A stretch of DNA of 64,000 nt from Oscillospiraceae bacterium (GTDB taxonomy: Bacteria > Bacillota > Clostridia > Oscillospirales > CAG-272): positions 1 to 64,000 of the forward strand of contig SVTG01000002.1 in the NCBI GenBank assembly GCA_015063895.1, written 5' to 3'. The first letter of the stretch is position 1, and each line of letters starts with the position of its first letter. Positions 41,741 through 48,891 of this stretch are shown here, in pieces. The notes beneath the pieces were generated by a model. That model made no database searches, was not told the DNA's origin, and saw nothing but the letters and a program-made list of their open reading frames with translations. The position numbers and the translations under genes are program-made.

Positions 41741-43129
41741 TTGTTAATTAGATTCTCTGTTGAGAATTTTCTGTCATTTGGCGAGAAGATAGAATTTAGC
41801 ATGGTTGCTAGTAAGATGACAAGGCACCATAATCATGTGATCAATTGTAAGGATAAACGTATATTGAAAGGCGCTTATATATTTGGCGCAAACGCAAGCG
41901 GCAAGACTAATTTAATTAAGGCGATTGCTTTTGCGAATAGCATTGTTACTCAAGGGTTGGAAAATATTAGCCTAGACAAAAAATTCTTTCGTATCGATCC
42001 ATCATATAAAAATAGACCTGGTGTATTTCAATTTGATATTTATACAAATGGTGAATTTTATTCATATGGATTTGCGTTATCTTATGTAGATTCATCCATT
42101 GAAGAAGAATGGTTGTATCGAATTGATAATGATAGGGAATATTGTATTTTTCTCCGAAGCAAAGATACAGAAAGCGAAAATTATCGTTTTGCTTCCGATC
42201 TTCAATTTAAGAGCAATGCACAAAGAGAAAGATTTAAAGTCTACTCTAGCGACATCTCTACAACTAAAATGAAAAAGAAATTGTTTTTGTCAGATGTTGT
42301 TATGCGTAGTCCGGATGATGAAGATGATTATAAACCATTTAAGGATGTTATGGATTGGTTTAATCATTTGATTGTCATATTTCCGCACTCTAAGTATAGT
42401 GCTATCACAGAACTCGTTGATAATGATGATGATAGAATACAATTAGAAACTCTTTTGAATTATTTTGATACTGGAATTGAAACGGTATCCAAAAAAGCAA
42501 TTGAGTTTGATAAAGCTTTTTCGTTTATTCCAGAACAGGCCTTAGATAAGATTAAAGCGGAATTAGCAGAAAAGTTAAAAAAGGATGCTAAAAGTGCCTT
42601 TGTGCAACCTAATTCGACATTGATTGAAGTTAAGTTGGAAAATGGGGTGTTGACTGCTTACGAAGTTGTTTCAAATCATGGAAATAATGATGATCTGTTT
42701 GAATATAGTGATGAATCTGATGGAACACAGCGGTTATTTGATTTAATTCCTATATATCAAAAAGCACTCGAAAACTGTGTTGTTTTGATAGATGAATTAG
42801 ATAGAAGTTTGCATACTAAAGCAGCTCAAGAATTCATTAATTATTTTTATAATTTATCGAATGACGTAGCAACTCAGTTGATTGTTACAACACATGATTC
42901 AAACCTTATGGATTTAGATTTTATAAGACAAGATGAAATTTGGTTTGTGGAGCGTCAAAAAAATGGAAATTCTACTCTGTATTCCTTAAACAAATTTAAA
43001 GAGCGTTTTGATAAGAAAGTTGAAAAAGAATATTTGCTTGGTCGTTATGGTGCTATTCCCATTTTCCGAGAATTTGTTTTAACTACTTCTGCGTTGAATG
43101 ATGGTGAAGATGATGGAAACAATGACTAG
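41741..43129 (+). CDS. AAA ATPase of an AbiL/RloAB-type defence pair
   Basis: A 462-residue ABC/SMC-like ATPase starting at TTG 41741, 6 nt after AAAAGGGGGTG. RFSVENFLSFGEK opens the fold, Walker A is GANASGKTNLIKAI (about residues 48-61), the signature-like region is SDESDGTQRLFDLIPI, and Walker B is VVLIDELDRSLH, followed by the switch region LIVTTHDSNLMD. This is the RloA/AbiLi layout. The family acts with an RloB partner in phage defence. The partner gene overlaps its stop. The promoter and start codon both suggest tight, low-level expression. Confidence 0.85.
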   Translation: MLIRFSVENFLSFGEKIEFSMVASKMTRHHNHVINCKDKRILKGAYIFGANASGKTNLIKAIAFANSIVTQGLENISLDKKFFRIDPSYKNRPGVFQFDIYTNGEFYSYGFALSYVDSSIEEEWLYRIDNDREYCIFLRSKDTESENYRFASDLQFKSNAQRERFKVYSSDISTTKMKKKLFLSDVVMRSPDDEDDYKPFKDVMDWFNHLIVIFPHSKYSAITELVDNDDDRIQLETLLNYFDTGIETVSKKAIEFDKAFSFIPEQALDKIKAELAEKLKKDAKSAFVQPNSTLIEVKLENGVLTAYEVVSNHGNNDDLFEYSDESDGTQRLFDLIPIYQKALENCVVLIDELDRSLHTKAAQEFINYFYNLSNDVATQLIVTTHDSNLMDLDFIRQDEIWFVERQKNGNSTLYSLNKFKERFDKKVEKEYLLGRYGAIPIFREFVLTTSALNDGEDDGNND

Positions 43130-43982
43130 TAAATTTCGTTTGCAATCTTCTGCATTTGTAAGGGTAGATGAAAGTGATAAAATTCCACCCAAGCGAATGA
43201 TAATATTATCAGTTGAAGGTGATCAAACCGAAAGAAGATATTTTGAACATTTAAACAATTATTTGGACAATACACTGATAAAAATCGAAGTTCTTAGGCA
43301 TCGACGCGGAGAGGGATATAGTGATCCTCAATATGTAATTGAATTATTAAATGAATATATGGGATTAAGAGATGGGGACTTGCTTCCGTCGGATTTGCCT
43401 GATTCTTTTGTCCAAAAGTACTCCAAAGACTTTATTTCTAAATATTTAGAGGGGGGAGAAACTTTAACACCAGCAGAATTTAAAAGTTTTAAAGAAGATC
43501 TTTTTGTTGTTGGAATAGATATAGAATACAGAAAATATTTAACAACCTTTACGAATGAGGGCGATTCCTTTGGCATTGTTATTGATAGAGATTGTGAAAA
43601 CCATAGCAGGGAATTAATGGAAAAATGTATAGAGATATGCAAAGAGAAGGGATATAATTGCTATGTATCAAATCCTTGTTTTGAATTTTGGCTTCTTCTT
43701 CATTTGTGCAATGTAAAAGCTGAATTTTCAGAAGACCAATTAAAAGAGTTGCTTTTGAATAAGAAAGTATCGAATGCTCACACGGTAACAAGTTTTGAGG
43801 TTTCTAAACGGGCACATCACAAAAAAGATATCAGTAAAGCCATATTTGACAGCAAGTATTATCCTAATATTACTAGTGCACTTGCACAAGCTGATGAGTT
43901 TGTAAGTTCGTTCCCGGATTTGTTAGATTGTTTAGGAACTAATATTCCCTCTCTATTGGGTATATTGGGATGCAACAAATAG
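43122..43982 (+). CDS. RloB-family (AbiLii-like) partner protein
   Basis: About 286 residues from ATG 43122, which overlaps the ATPase stop by 8 bp; ATGs at 43098 and 43110 are alternatives. Toprim-like elements: ILSVEGDQTERRYFEHL (Glu motif), FGIVIDRDCENHS (DxD-type metal motif) and SNPCFEFWLLLHL, the RloB signature. Proteins of this fold are predicted nucleases that act with the upstream ATPase. The gene order matches lactococcal AbiL and RloAB pairs. The C-terminus has no added domain. Confidence 0.85.
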   Translation: MTSKFRLQSSAFVRVDESDKIPPKRMIILSVEGDQTERRYFEHLNNYLDNTLIKIEVLRHRRGEGYSDPQYVIELLNEYMGLRDGDLLPSDLPDSFVQKYSKDFISKYLEGGETLTPAEFKSFKEDLFVVGIDIEYRKYLTTFTNEGDSFGIVIDRDCENHSRELMEKCIEICKEKGYNCYVSNPCFEFWLLLHLCNVKAEFSEDQLKELLLNKKVSNAHTVTSFEVSKRAHHKKDISKAIFDSKYYPNITSALAQADEFVSSFPDLLDCLGTNIPSLLGILGCNK

Positions 43983-43992
43983 TTTCAAAAGT

Positions 43993-44022
43993 GATTTGCA
44001 AGTCTTGTGCTGATTTCGTTTG
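43993..44022 (+). repeat. Recurrent element S3 (partial)
   Basis: GATTTGCAAGTCTTGTGCTG then ATTTCGTTTG, matching the first half of S1 (28826) and S2 (35353). It begins 11 bp after the RloB stop. The CTTACA/CATAAT half is missing. Confidence 0.5.
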
Positions 44023-44261
44023 TTATAGTTTTTGCGCCATCTCGGCGATCATATGGAAATATCCGAACGGCAACGTTTCCGCAAACAATCCACCAATCCC
44101 ATTCGCGAACACATCAAAACACGATATAATGCATTCAGCAAAACTGAAAACGATGTGTTCAGCGTAATAGGATTTTGCAATGCGATTATCACGAAAGGCT
44201 TATACCGCAAGGCTTGCAGGCCAAGGCTTTCACCCCGAAGCTCGGCCAAAGCTCTGATAGC

Positions 44262-44354
44262 GTAGAGATGATGGGCCTCATCGGCGCAGGTAACAACTCC
44301 ATGGTTGGTATGACGGTTGCGGTCGCTGTCGCAATTGAAGAAGCTTCGAAATAA
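44262..44354 (+). pseudogene. Detached 3' end of the GGGtGRT gene (copy B)
   Basis: 31 codons, VEMMGLIGAGNN to EEASK and a stop. They differ from the intact gene end by Pro to Ser and Cys to Ser plus several synonymous changes. The first 37 bp from 44261 are identical to 24851-24887. Upstream sequence is unrelated to the gene. This is the expected right attachment site of an island that inserted in the gene end. Confidence 0.8.
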
Positions 44355-44545
44355 GCTTATTGCGACCGCAATGAATTGCCCTGACGGGCGTGAATTGATA
44401 ACTGCGTTATCATGAATTGGCTAACGCCATGAATTGCACTGCGGTGCATGAGAGGGCAATTCAATTCATGAAGGCGCAAGCCTTCAAATCATGACGCGCA
44501 AGCGTCAATTTATGCAATCGCAGATTGCAATTCATCAAAATCAAA
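44355..44545. repeat. Hairpin array with ATGAATT linker
   Basis: Eight small palindromes: TTGCG/CGCAA, GCCC/GGGC, GATAAC/GTTATC, GGC/GCC, GCAC/GTGC, AAGGC/GCCTT, GACGC/GCGTC and GCAATC/GATTGC, with 2-4 nt loops, joined by CATGAATTG-like linkers. The organisation is that of the arrays at 61 and 1922, but the linker is different. Confidence 0.75.
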
Positions 44546-44553
44546 TAAAAAAG

Positions 44554-44596
44554 TTGGACACATCATTTTAAGGGCTTTCCTTGGTGATGTGTCCAA
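44554..44596. repeat. Hairpin element H2
   Basis: TTGGACACATCA/TGATGTGTCCAA arms as in H1. The inner loop has two changes (GGGC for GGGT, TTGG for TTAG). It is followed by the regulatory cassette rather than by an integrase. Confidence 0.85.
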
Positions 44597-44597
44597 T

Positions 44598-44694
44598 TTA
44601 TTTTTATTTAAATTTGCCTTAAAAGGGAGAGAAATTTATCGAAACTTGGTTGACGACAAAAAAGGGAATATGTGATAAAATACGATTAAATCAA
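44598..44694 (+). repeat. Regulatory cassette shared with the AbiL module
   Basis: Matches 41540-41636: GAGAGAAATTTATC, CTTGGTTGACGACAAAA, then TAAAAT 20 bp after TTGACG. It probably came with the hairpin as a module front end. Confidence 0.55.
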
Positions 44695-44791
44695 ATACTG
44701 GTTTGCAGTATAAAGAATAAAGCGAAAGGGGCTAAATAACAACAAAAGCAACAAAATATTTTAAATTCGCAATCTAATTTAAGAAAACCTA

Positions 44792-44850
44792 TTGACAATA
44801 TTTGAAAAAATGGTACAATATAAGAGTGATGATATCGTATATGATATCAT
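44792..44850 (+). promoter_or_regulatory. hicAB promoter and operator
   Basis: TTGACA (44792-44797), 16-bp spacer, TACAAT (44814-44819). The inverted repeat ATGATATC-N6-GATATCAT (44829-44850) lies at the expected transcript start, the right place for autorepression by the HicB antitoxin. Confidence 0.75.
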
Positions 44851-44897
44851 AAATGTCTATTTTTTCATAATATTATAAGGAGGATGCGGTTCGTTTA

Positions 44898-45149
44898 ATG
44901 GGAAAGTACGACAATATCAAAGAAAAAATCATGCGTGTACCAACGGCGAACGATATTTCTCCGGATAAGCTGCAAAGCTTTTTGAAACACTATGGTTTTG
45001 AGATAAAGCATGTAAATGGTAGTCATTATATTTATGCCTACAAAGGAACGGGCAAAACATTTATGCTAACCATCCCCATGCACAATCCGGTAAAGCCAAC
45101 CTACATTGATCAGGTTAGACAACGGATAAAGGAGATAGAGGAGGAGTGA
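44898..45149 (+). CDS. hicA: HicA-family mRNA interferase toxin
   Basis: An 83-residue toxin; GGAGG lies about 14 nt before the ATG. The double-stranded-RNA-binding-like fold shows SFLKHYGFEIKHVNGSHYIY with the catalytic His in GSH, then IPMHNPVKPTYIDQVRQRI. HicA cleaves mRNA and is neutralised by HicB. The hicB start is two bases after its stop. The ORF is somewhat longer than minimal HicA (about 60) because of an N-terminal helix. Confidence 0.9.
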   Translation: MGKYDNIKEKIMRVPTANDISPDKLQSFLKHYGFEIKHVNGSHYIYAYKGTGKTFMLTIPMHNPVKPTYIDQVRQRIKEIEEE

Positions 45150-45150
45150 T

Positions 45151-45648
45151 ATGGCAAACTATGAAATCAGAGTGATTCCTAAAGTAGATGCTAGTGGAAT
45201 AACGTATTGGACGGCGTCTTTCCCTGCCATTGACGGATGTGTAGGTGGCGGAAGTACGGCAGAAGAAGCTATTAGAGAAGCTGAAGAGAATCTTGAAATT
45301 TATTTGGAGTATTTAGAGAGCCAAAATATTGATATCCCGACTGCATATGAAGAAACACAGTACTCTGGGAAAATAGCACTTCGAGTATCCAAAAGCACCC
45401 ATAAGAAACTTGCAGAAAAATCTGCGGATGAGGGTGTAAGCATTAACATGATTATTAATAATGCTGTTGAACATTATCTTGGTATGTCAGAATACAATTG
45501 TAAATTGGACGCCAAAATAAGAACTATTCAGACAATGACGGGATATAGCATAAAATTACAGCAAGATAATCTTACGATAAATCAGCAACTCTTATGGAAT
45601 CAAGTAAATGAGGGAGTTCCTGTAACTGTATTCGGAGGAGAAGAGTAA
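45151..45648 (+). CDS. hicB: HicB-family antitoxin with ribbon-helix-helix domain
   Basis: A 165-residue antitoxin. The N-terminal partial RNase-H-like HicB domain (YWTASFPAIDGCVGGGSTAE, EAIREAEENLEIYLEYLE) binds HicA. After residue 70 a ribbon-helix-helix DNA-binding segment follows (KIALRVSKSTHKKLAEKSAD, EGVSINMIINNAVEHYL). The C-terminal 50 residues are extra and may contact the third gene product. It overlaps no gene but has 1-nt spacers on both sides, so all three genes are one operon. Confidence 0.9.
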   Translation: MANYEIRVIPKVDASGITYWTASFPAIDGCVGGGSTAEEAIREAEENLEIYLEYLESQNIDIPTAYEETQYSGKIALRVSKSTHKKLAEKSADEGVSINMIINNAVEHYLGMSEYNCKLDAKIRTIQTMTGYSIKLQQDNLTINQQLLWNQVNEGVPVTVFGGEE

Positions 45649-45649
45649 A

Positions 45650-46066
45650 ATGGATGGTAATTTTACAGGTATGAATGCTACATTAATTAAGGCACAATTT
45701 AATTTTAATGTTACAAAGAAGATTAGTCAAATTTCTGTGGATCAGGTTGATGAGATCGTAATTGGAAAAATCCAAGAACATCATTTTGGACTCGTTATAA
45801 CAAGACGTTTGAGTATCTCTCAAATCGATCAGGTATTGGCGGAAGCAGTCTTTAATGTTCGCATTGATACAGACAACACAGAAACTTCAAGCAGTATAAC
45901 TCAAAAAATTAAGGATGGGATGCCTATACTGGGAAATGTATTTTCTAGAATTTCCTTGGTAATCTCTCAAATCACCAGTCAAAGTCCGTATGGCCCTATT
46001 ATTACGGTGCCTTCTTATGACAAAAACAAGGTCGTTGTGCGTGTTTTTCAAGAAGAAACTGAATAA
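45650..46066 (+). CDS. SecB-like protein, possible chaperone of a toxin-antitoxin-chaperone operon
   Basis: A 138-residue protein 1 nt after hicB. Alternating beta strands at the start (LIKAQFNFNVTKKISQISVD; HHFGLVITRRL) are followed by NVFSRISLVISQITSQSPYG and PIITVPSY. This resembles the SecB pattern of a helix with LI-x-x-x-T followed by PPLILPP. SecB-like proteins serve as third components of some toxin-antitoxin operons, where they protect the antitoxin. The assignment is by pattern and context. I know of no closer match. A terminator follows 16 bp after the stop. Confidence 0.55.
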   Translation: MDGNFTGMNATLIKAQFNFNVTKKISQISVDQVDEIVIGKIQEHHFGLVITRRLSISQIDQVLAEAVFNVRIDTDNTETSSSITQKIKDGMPILGNVFSRISLVISQITSQSPYGPIITVPSYDKNKVVVRVFQEETE

Positions 46067-46082
46067 CTAAATTAATAAATCA

Positions 46083-46117
46083 AAAAGCGGTTCTCGAATT
46101 TGCGGGAATCGCTTTTT
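46083..46117 (+). terminator. Terminator of the hicAB operon
   Basis: Stem AAAAAGCGGTTCTCG with CGGGAATCGCTTTTT (one bulge), T-run on the right. Confidence 0.8.
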
Positions 46118-46199
46118 GAACTTTTAAAATATTTTTGTGACGCATTAGAAAAAGCGCCATTGTGCTTTAAATAAATATGGATTTTTCGTACAACTTGCC

Positions 46200-46233
46200 C
46201 GCTTACAAAATCCTTAAAACACGATATAATGCA
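46200..46233 (+). repeat. Recurrent element S4 (promoter-like)
   Basis: CTTACA (46202-46207), 17-bp spacer, TATAAT (46225-46230) with AAAACACGA before the -10, as in S2. It leads into direct-repeat copy C, with no gene behind it. Confidence 0.5.
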
Positions 46234-46361
46234 TTCAGCAAAACTGAAAACGATGTGTTCAGCGTAACAGGATTTTGCAATGCGATTATCGTGAAAAGCT
46301 TACACCGCAAGGCTTGCAGGCCGAGGCTTTCACCCCGAAGCTCGGCGAAAGCCATGATAGT

Positions 46362-46453
46362 GTAGAGAAGATGGGCTGATCGGCGCAGGTAACAACCCCA
46401 TGGTTGGTATGACTGTTGCGGTCGCTGTCGCAATTGAAGAAGCTTCGAAATAA
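46362..46453 (+). pseudogene. Detached 3' end of the GGGtGRT gene (copy C)
   Basis: Same segment as copy B but with a one-base deletion and several changes near 46368-46380, so its frame is broken at the start. The second half is almost identical to copy B. Presumably an older or decayed attachment site. Confidence 0.75.
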
Positions 46454-46652
46454 GCTTATTGCGACCGCAATGAATTGCCCTGACGGGCGTAAATTGATAA
46501 CTGCGTTATCATGAATTTGCTAACGCCATGAATTGCACTGCGGCGCATAGAAGGGCAATTCAATTCATGAAGGCGCAAGCCTTCAAATCATGACGCGCAA
46601 GCGTCAATTTATGCAATCGCAGATTGCAATTCATCAAAATCAAATAAAAAAG

Positions 46653-46695
46653 TTGGACACATCATTTTAAGGGTTTTCCTTAGTGATGTGTCCAA
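46653..46695. repeat. Hairpin element H3
   Basis: Identical to H1 in arms and loop. The tail stops shortly after (ATATTTTTATAG) at the end of the minus-strand AraC gene, for which it may also be a terminator. Confidence 0.85.
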
Positions 46696-46712
46696 TATTT
46701 TTATAGTGCCGG

Positions 46713-47609
46713 CTATCTATGCGAGGATCTGTAATGAGAGGGAGAGGTGCCGTATATTTTTGTAAAGGATCGATAAAAGTCCGAGGTGGTATGAAATCCT
46801 ATCCTGCCTGAGATTTCGGAAACAGGCATATCTGTTCTCGTCAGCAGCTCGGCAGCGATCCGACATCGCAAAAGATTACGGTAGGCGATAGGCGGCATTC
46901 CGTACACCGACACGAAACGTCTGCGAAGCTGACTTTCGCTCAAATGACACTTTTGGGCTAAAAATTTTGAAGTATCCGAACCGGAGTAATGAAGATAAAG
47001 GTATTCCGAGATTTGTGAAATTGCGTCATTGGTGTTACTCATGATATGAGGCGGAGAAAAGGGGGGATATACCTCGCAGGACTCGATCATAAACGCGGAT
47101 ATGAGAAGCGCCGCCACCATATCGCCTTCATGCGTCTTCTTTGCACATGCTTCCATAATGCGCGCAAGCAACTCTGCCGACTTGGGATCTTCCGTGGGAT
47201 GAATAACAGACGGAATGCTTTGTGCGCAGGAGGTGATGAGCTTCTTTTTGTCTTCCGAAGAGGATAAAGAAATCAGCTGCTCCACGGTTGATGCATGTAA
47301 ATAGGCAAAACGGCAAACACATGGGTTCTCACGGCTTAATGATCTTGAGTAGTGACGTCGTGACGGGGCAATGAATATGAGATCGCCTTTGGATACCGAT
47401 GAAAAAACACCTTCGGACAAAAACAGCCCCTCCCCACTTTCACAGATCCCTATTTCGTAACGGTCATGATAATGAAGAAACGTGAAATCGTCTGCGTACG
47501 GAAGCTTGGTATAAATGCCGCTGAAGTATACGGGCTCGTTTTGTTCAGCAGGGAGTGGCGAAAAGTACGTATTATAGTATGAAAGTTGCTGATATGCTCG
47601 TTTTTGCAT
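46713..47609 (-). CDS. AraC-family regulator with cupin sensor domain
   Basis: A 298-residue regulator. The N-terminal AraC-type cupin (FLHYHDRYEIGICESGEGLF, KGDLIFIAPSRRHYSRSL, residues 40-95) senses a small ligand. The C-terminal double helix-turn-helix (SKFLAQKCHLSESQLRRRF; ISGRIGFHTTSDFYRSFTKI, about residues 205-290) binds DNA. It is divergent from the GH99-like gene at 47735 and likely regulates it. The spacer holds the short palindrome TTGAC-N6-GTCAA at 47694-47709. Confidence 0.88.
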   Translation of the reverse strand: MQKRAYQQLSYYNTYFSPLPAEQNEPVYFSGIYTKLPYADDFTFLHYHDRYEIGICESGEGLFLSEGVFSSVSKGDLIFIAPSRRHYSRSLSRENPCVCRFAYLHASTVEQLISLSSSEDKKKLITSCAQSIPSVIHPTEDPKSAELLARIMEACAKKTHEGDMVAALLISAFMIESCEVYPPFSPPHIMSNTNDAISQISEYLYLHYSGSDTSKFLAQKCHLSESQLRRRFVSVYGMPPIAYRNLLRCRIAAELLTRTDMPVSEISGRIGFHTTSDFYRSFTKIYGTSPSHYRSSHR

Positions 47610-47734
47610 GATATATGCGTACCTTTCTTATAGTATGTATGAAAAAAGTGTGCTATAATTATAACACGTACACGTAAACAATGCAATAGAGTTTTGACAT
47701 GCAAGTCAAAATATTAGAATAATTCGGAGAGAGA

Positions 47735-48850
47735 ATGATGCAGAAATATGATATTGCGGCATATGTATGGCCGTCTTATACAGGCGATGATATGAGAGCC
47801 CGACTGTTTTGGAGTGAGGGTTACGGAGAGTGGCAAACGGTTCACAACGCAAAAAGGAACAGCGTGGGCAAGCCCAAAAATTACGTTTGGGACAGACGCC
47901 CCCTTTGGGGTTATGTAAACGAGGCGAATCCCGACATTATGGAGATGCAGATCAACTGTGCCCACAAGCACGGTGTCAACGTATTCATTTACGATTGGTA
48001 TTGGTATGACGGCAGGCCGTTTCTTGAAAATTGTCTTACCGATGGATATCTCAGGGCAATAAATAATAATCTTGTAAAGTTTTACATCATGTGGGCGAAT
48101 CATAATGCAAATCACGTTTGGAGTATTGATCATTCCGATGAATACGGCAACGAGATTATCTGGCGCGGCGATGTTTCCTTTGATACCTTCAAAACTATAG
48201 TCAAGCGCTGGATAGAAAAGTATTTCTCCCACCCATCTTACTATAGGATAGACGGCAAGCCGGTGCTTTCCATATATAGCATTAAAAATTTTTTAAAAAG
48301 TTTTGGCGGATTTGACGGCGCAAAGGAGGCTATTGCCTATTTTAGAGAAGAGGTAAAGCGCGCCGGGTTCCCGGGGCTTCACCTGCAGTTCATTTATAAC
48401 GCCTTTGAGATGTTTGATCTCGACGGGAAATTTGGCGCAAGTGCATTAGATATCTATGGGATGCTTGATTTTGACAGTGTTACGCATTACAATATGGGAA
48501 CGCGACAAGAACGCGATAATGATTACAGTGAAATGATAAAGATTCATAAGAAGAATTATGATGAAATGGATGAAAGGGGTATTAGGTATTTTCCGCAAGT
48601 ATCTCTCGGCTGGGATTCCAATCCCAGATTTCGTAAGTTTCAGCCCTGCATAATAACGAATAACACACCCGAAAATATCCAAAAAGCATTCACTCAAGCA
48701 AAGGAATACGTTGATACCCATAATCTGCCGGCACCGCTGATTACGATAAACAGCTGGAATGAGTGGACGGAGACGAGCTATCTTCAGCCGGACAATCTTT
48801 ACGGTTACGGCTATCTTGAAGCAGTGAAGAAAGTATTTAAGGATCAGTAA
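47735..48850 (+). CDS. GH99-like/WbsX-domain glycosidase
   Basis: A 371-residue cytoplasmic TIM-barrel protein without signal peptide. IAAYVWPSYTGDD starts the fold; NVFIYDWYWYDGRPFLENCL, FDTFKTIVKRWIEKYFSHPS and YYRIDGKPVLSIYSI are characteristic of the WbsX/GH99-like family. NSWNEWTETSYLQPD near the C-terminus is the conserved ending. Related proteins act on mannose- or rhamnose-containing glycans. It is first in a plus-strand unit with the GH20 gene at 48892, under the divergent AraC regulator. Confidence 0.85.
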   Translation: MMQKYDIAAYVWPSYTGDDMRARLFWSEGYGEWQTVHNAKRNSVGKPKNYVWDRRPLWGYVNEANPDIMEMQINCAHKHGVNVFIYDWYWYDGRPFLENCLTDGYLRAINNNLVKFYIMWANHNANHVWSIDHSDEYGNEIIWRGDVSFDTFKTIVKRWIEKYFSHPSYYRIDGKPVLSIYSIKNFLKSFGGFDGAKEAIAYFREEVKRAGFPGLHLQFIYNAFEMFDLDGKFGASALDIYGMLDFDSVTHYNMGTRQERDNDYSEMIKIHKKNYDEMDERGIRYFPQVSLGWDSNPRFRKFQPCIITNNTPENIQKAFTQAKEYVDTHNLPAPLITINSWNEWTETSYLQPDNLYGYGYLEAVKKVFKDQ

Positions 48851-48891
48851 AATTAACCGAAATTGAACATGATCGGACAAGGAGAACAAAA

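Larger units (their letters stand above)
44116..44598. repeat. 482-bp direct repeat, copy B
   Basis: Near identical to 46216-46697. In order it holds: a TATAAT-like start (AAAACACGATATAAT), about 130 bp of non-coding sequence, the GGGtGRT gene end (44262-44354), an eight-unit hairpin array (44355-44545) and hairpin H2 (44554-44596). Together with copy C it brackets the HicA-HicB-SecB-like cassette. Confidence 0.85.
24851..46697. mobile_element. Integrated island(s) at the 3' end of the GGGtGRT gene
   Basis: An AT-rich block bounded by copies of the GGGtGRT gene end, with a tyrosine recombinase next to the left copy and defence, toxin-antitoxin and phage-like cargo. Copies of the gene end at 44262 and 46362 split it into a large part (about 19.4 kb) and a small part (about 2.1 kb), suggesting two tandem insertions. 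A serine recombinase and a remnant of one inside the large part show that it is composite. No conjugation or capsid genes are visible, so it may be mobilised in trans. Confidence 0.65.
46216..46697. repeat. 482-bp direct repeat, copy C
   Basis: Near identical to 44116-44598 and about 2.1 kb from it. It carries a second detached GGGtGRT gene end (46362-46453), the hairpin array and hairpin H3. It is the right edge of the island. Host genes follow. Confidence 0.85.

Noticed and set aside
44032..44265. Open frame over the B repeat (and its counterpart at 46177-46365)
   Set aside because: It runs through the repeat and ends at the gene-end copy; no ribosome site and no known motif. Conservation is explained by the DNA repeat.
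24945..46700. Island as a complete prophage or conjugative element
   Set aside because: No capsid, terminase, portal, relaxase or mating-pair genes are visible.
47653..47658. TATAAT as -10 box of the GH99-like gene
   Set aside because: No acceptable -35 box at 16-18 bp upstream. It may belong to the divergent promoter.
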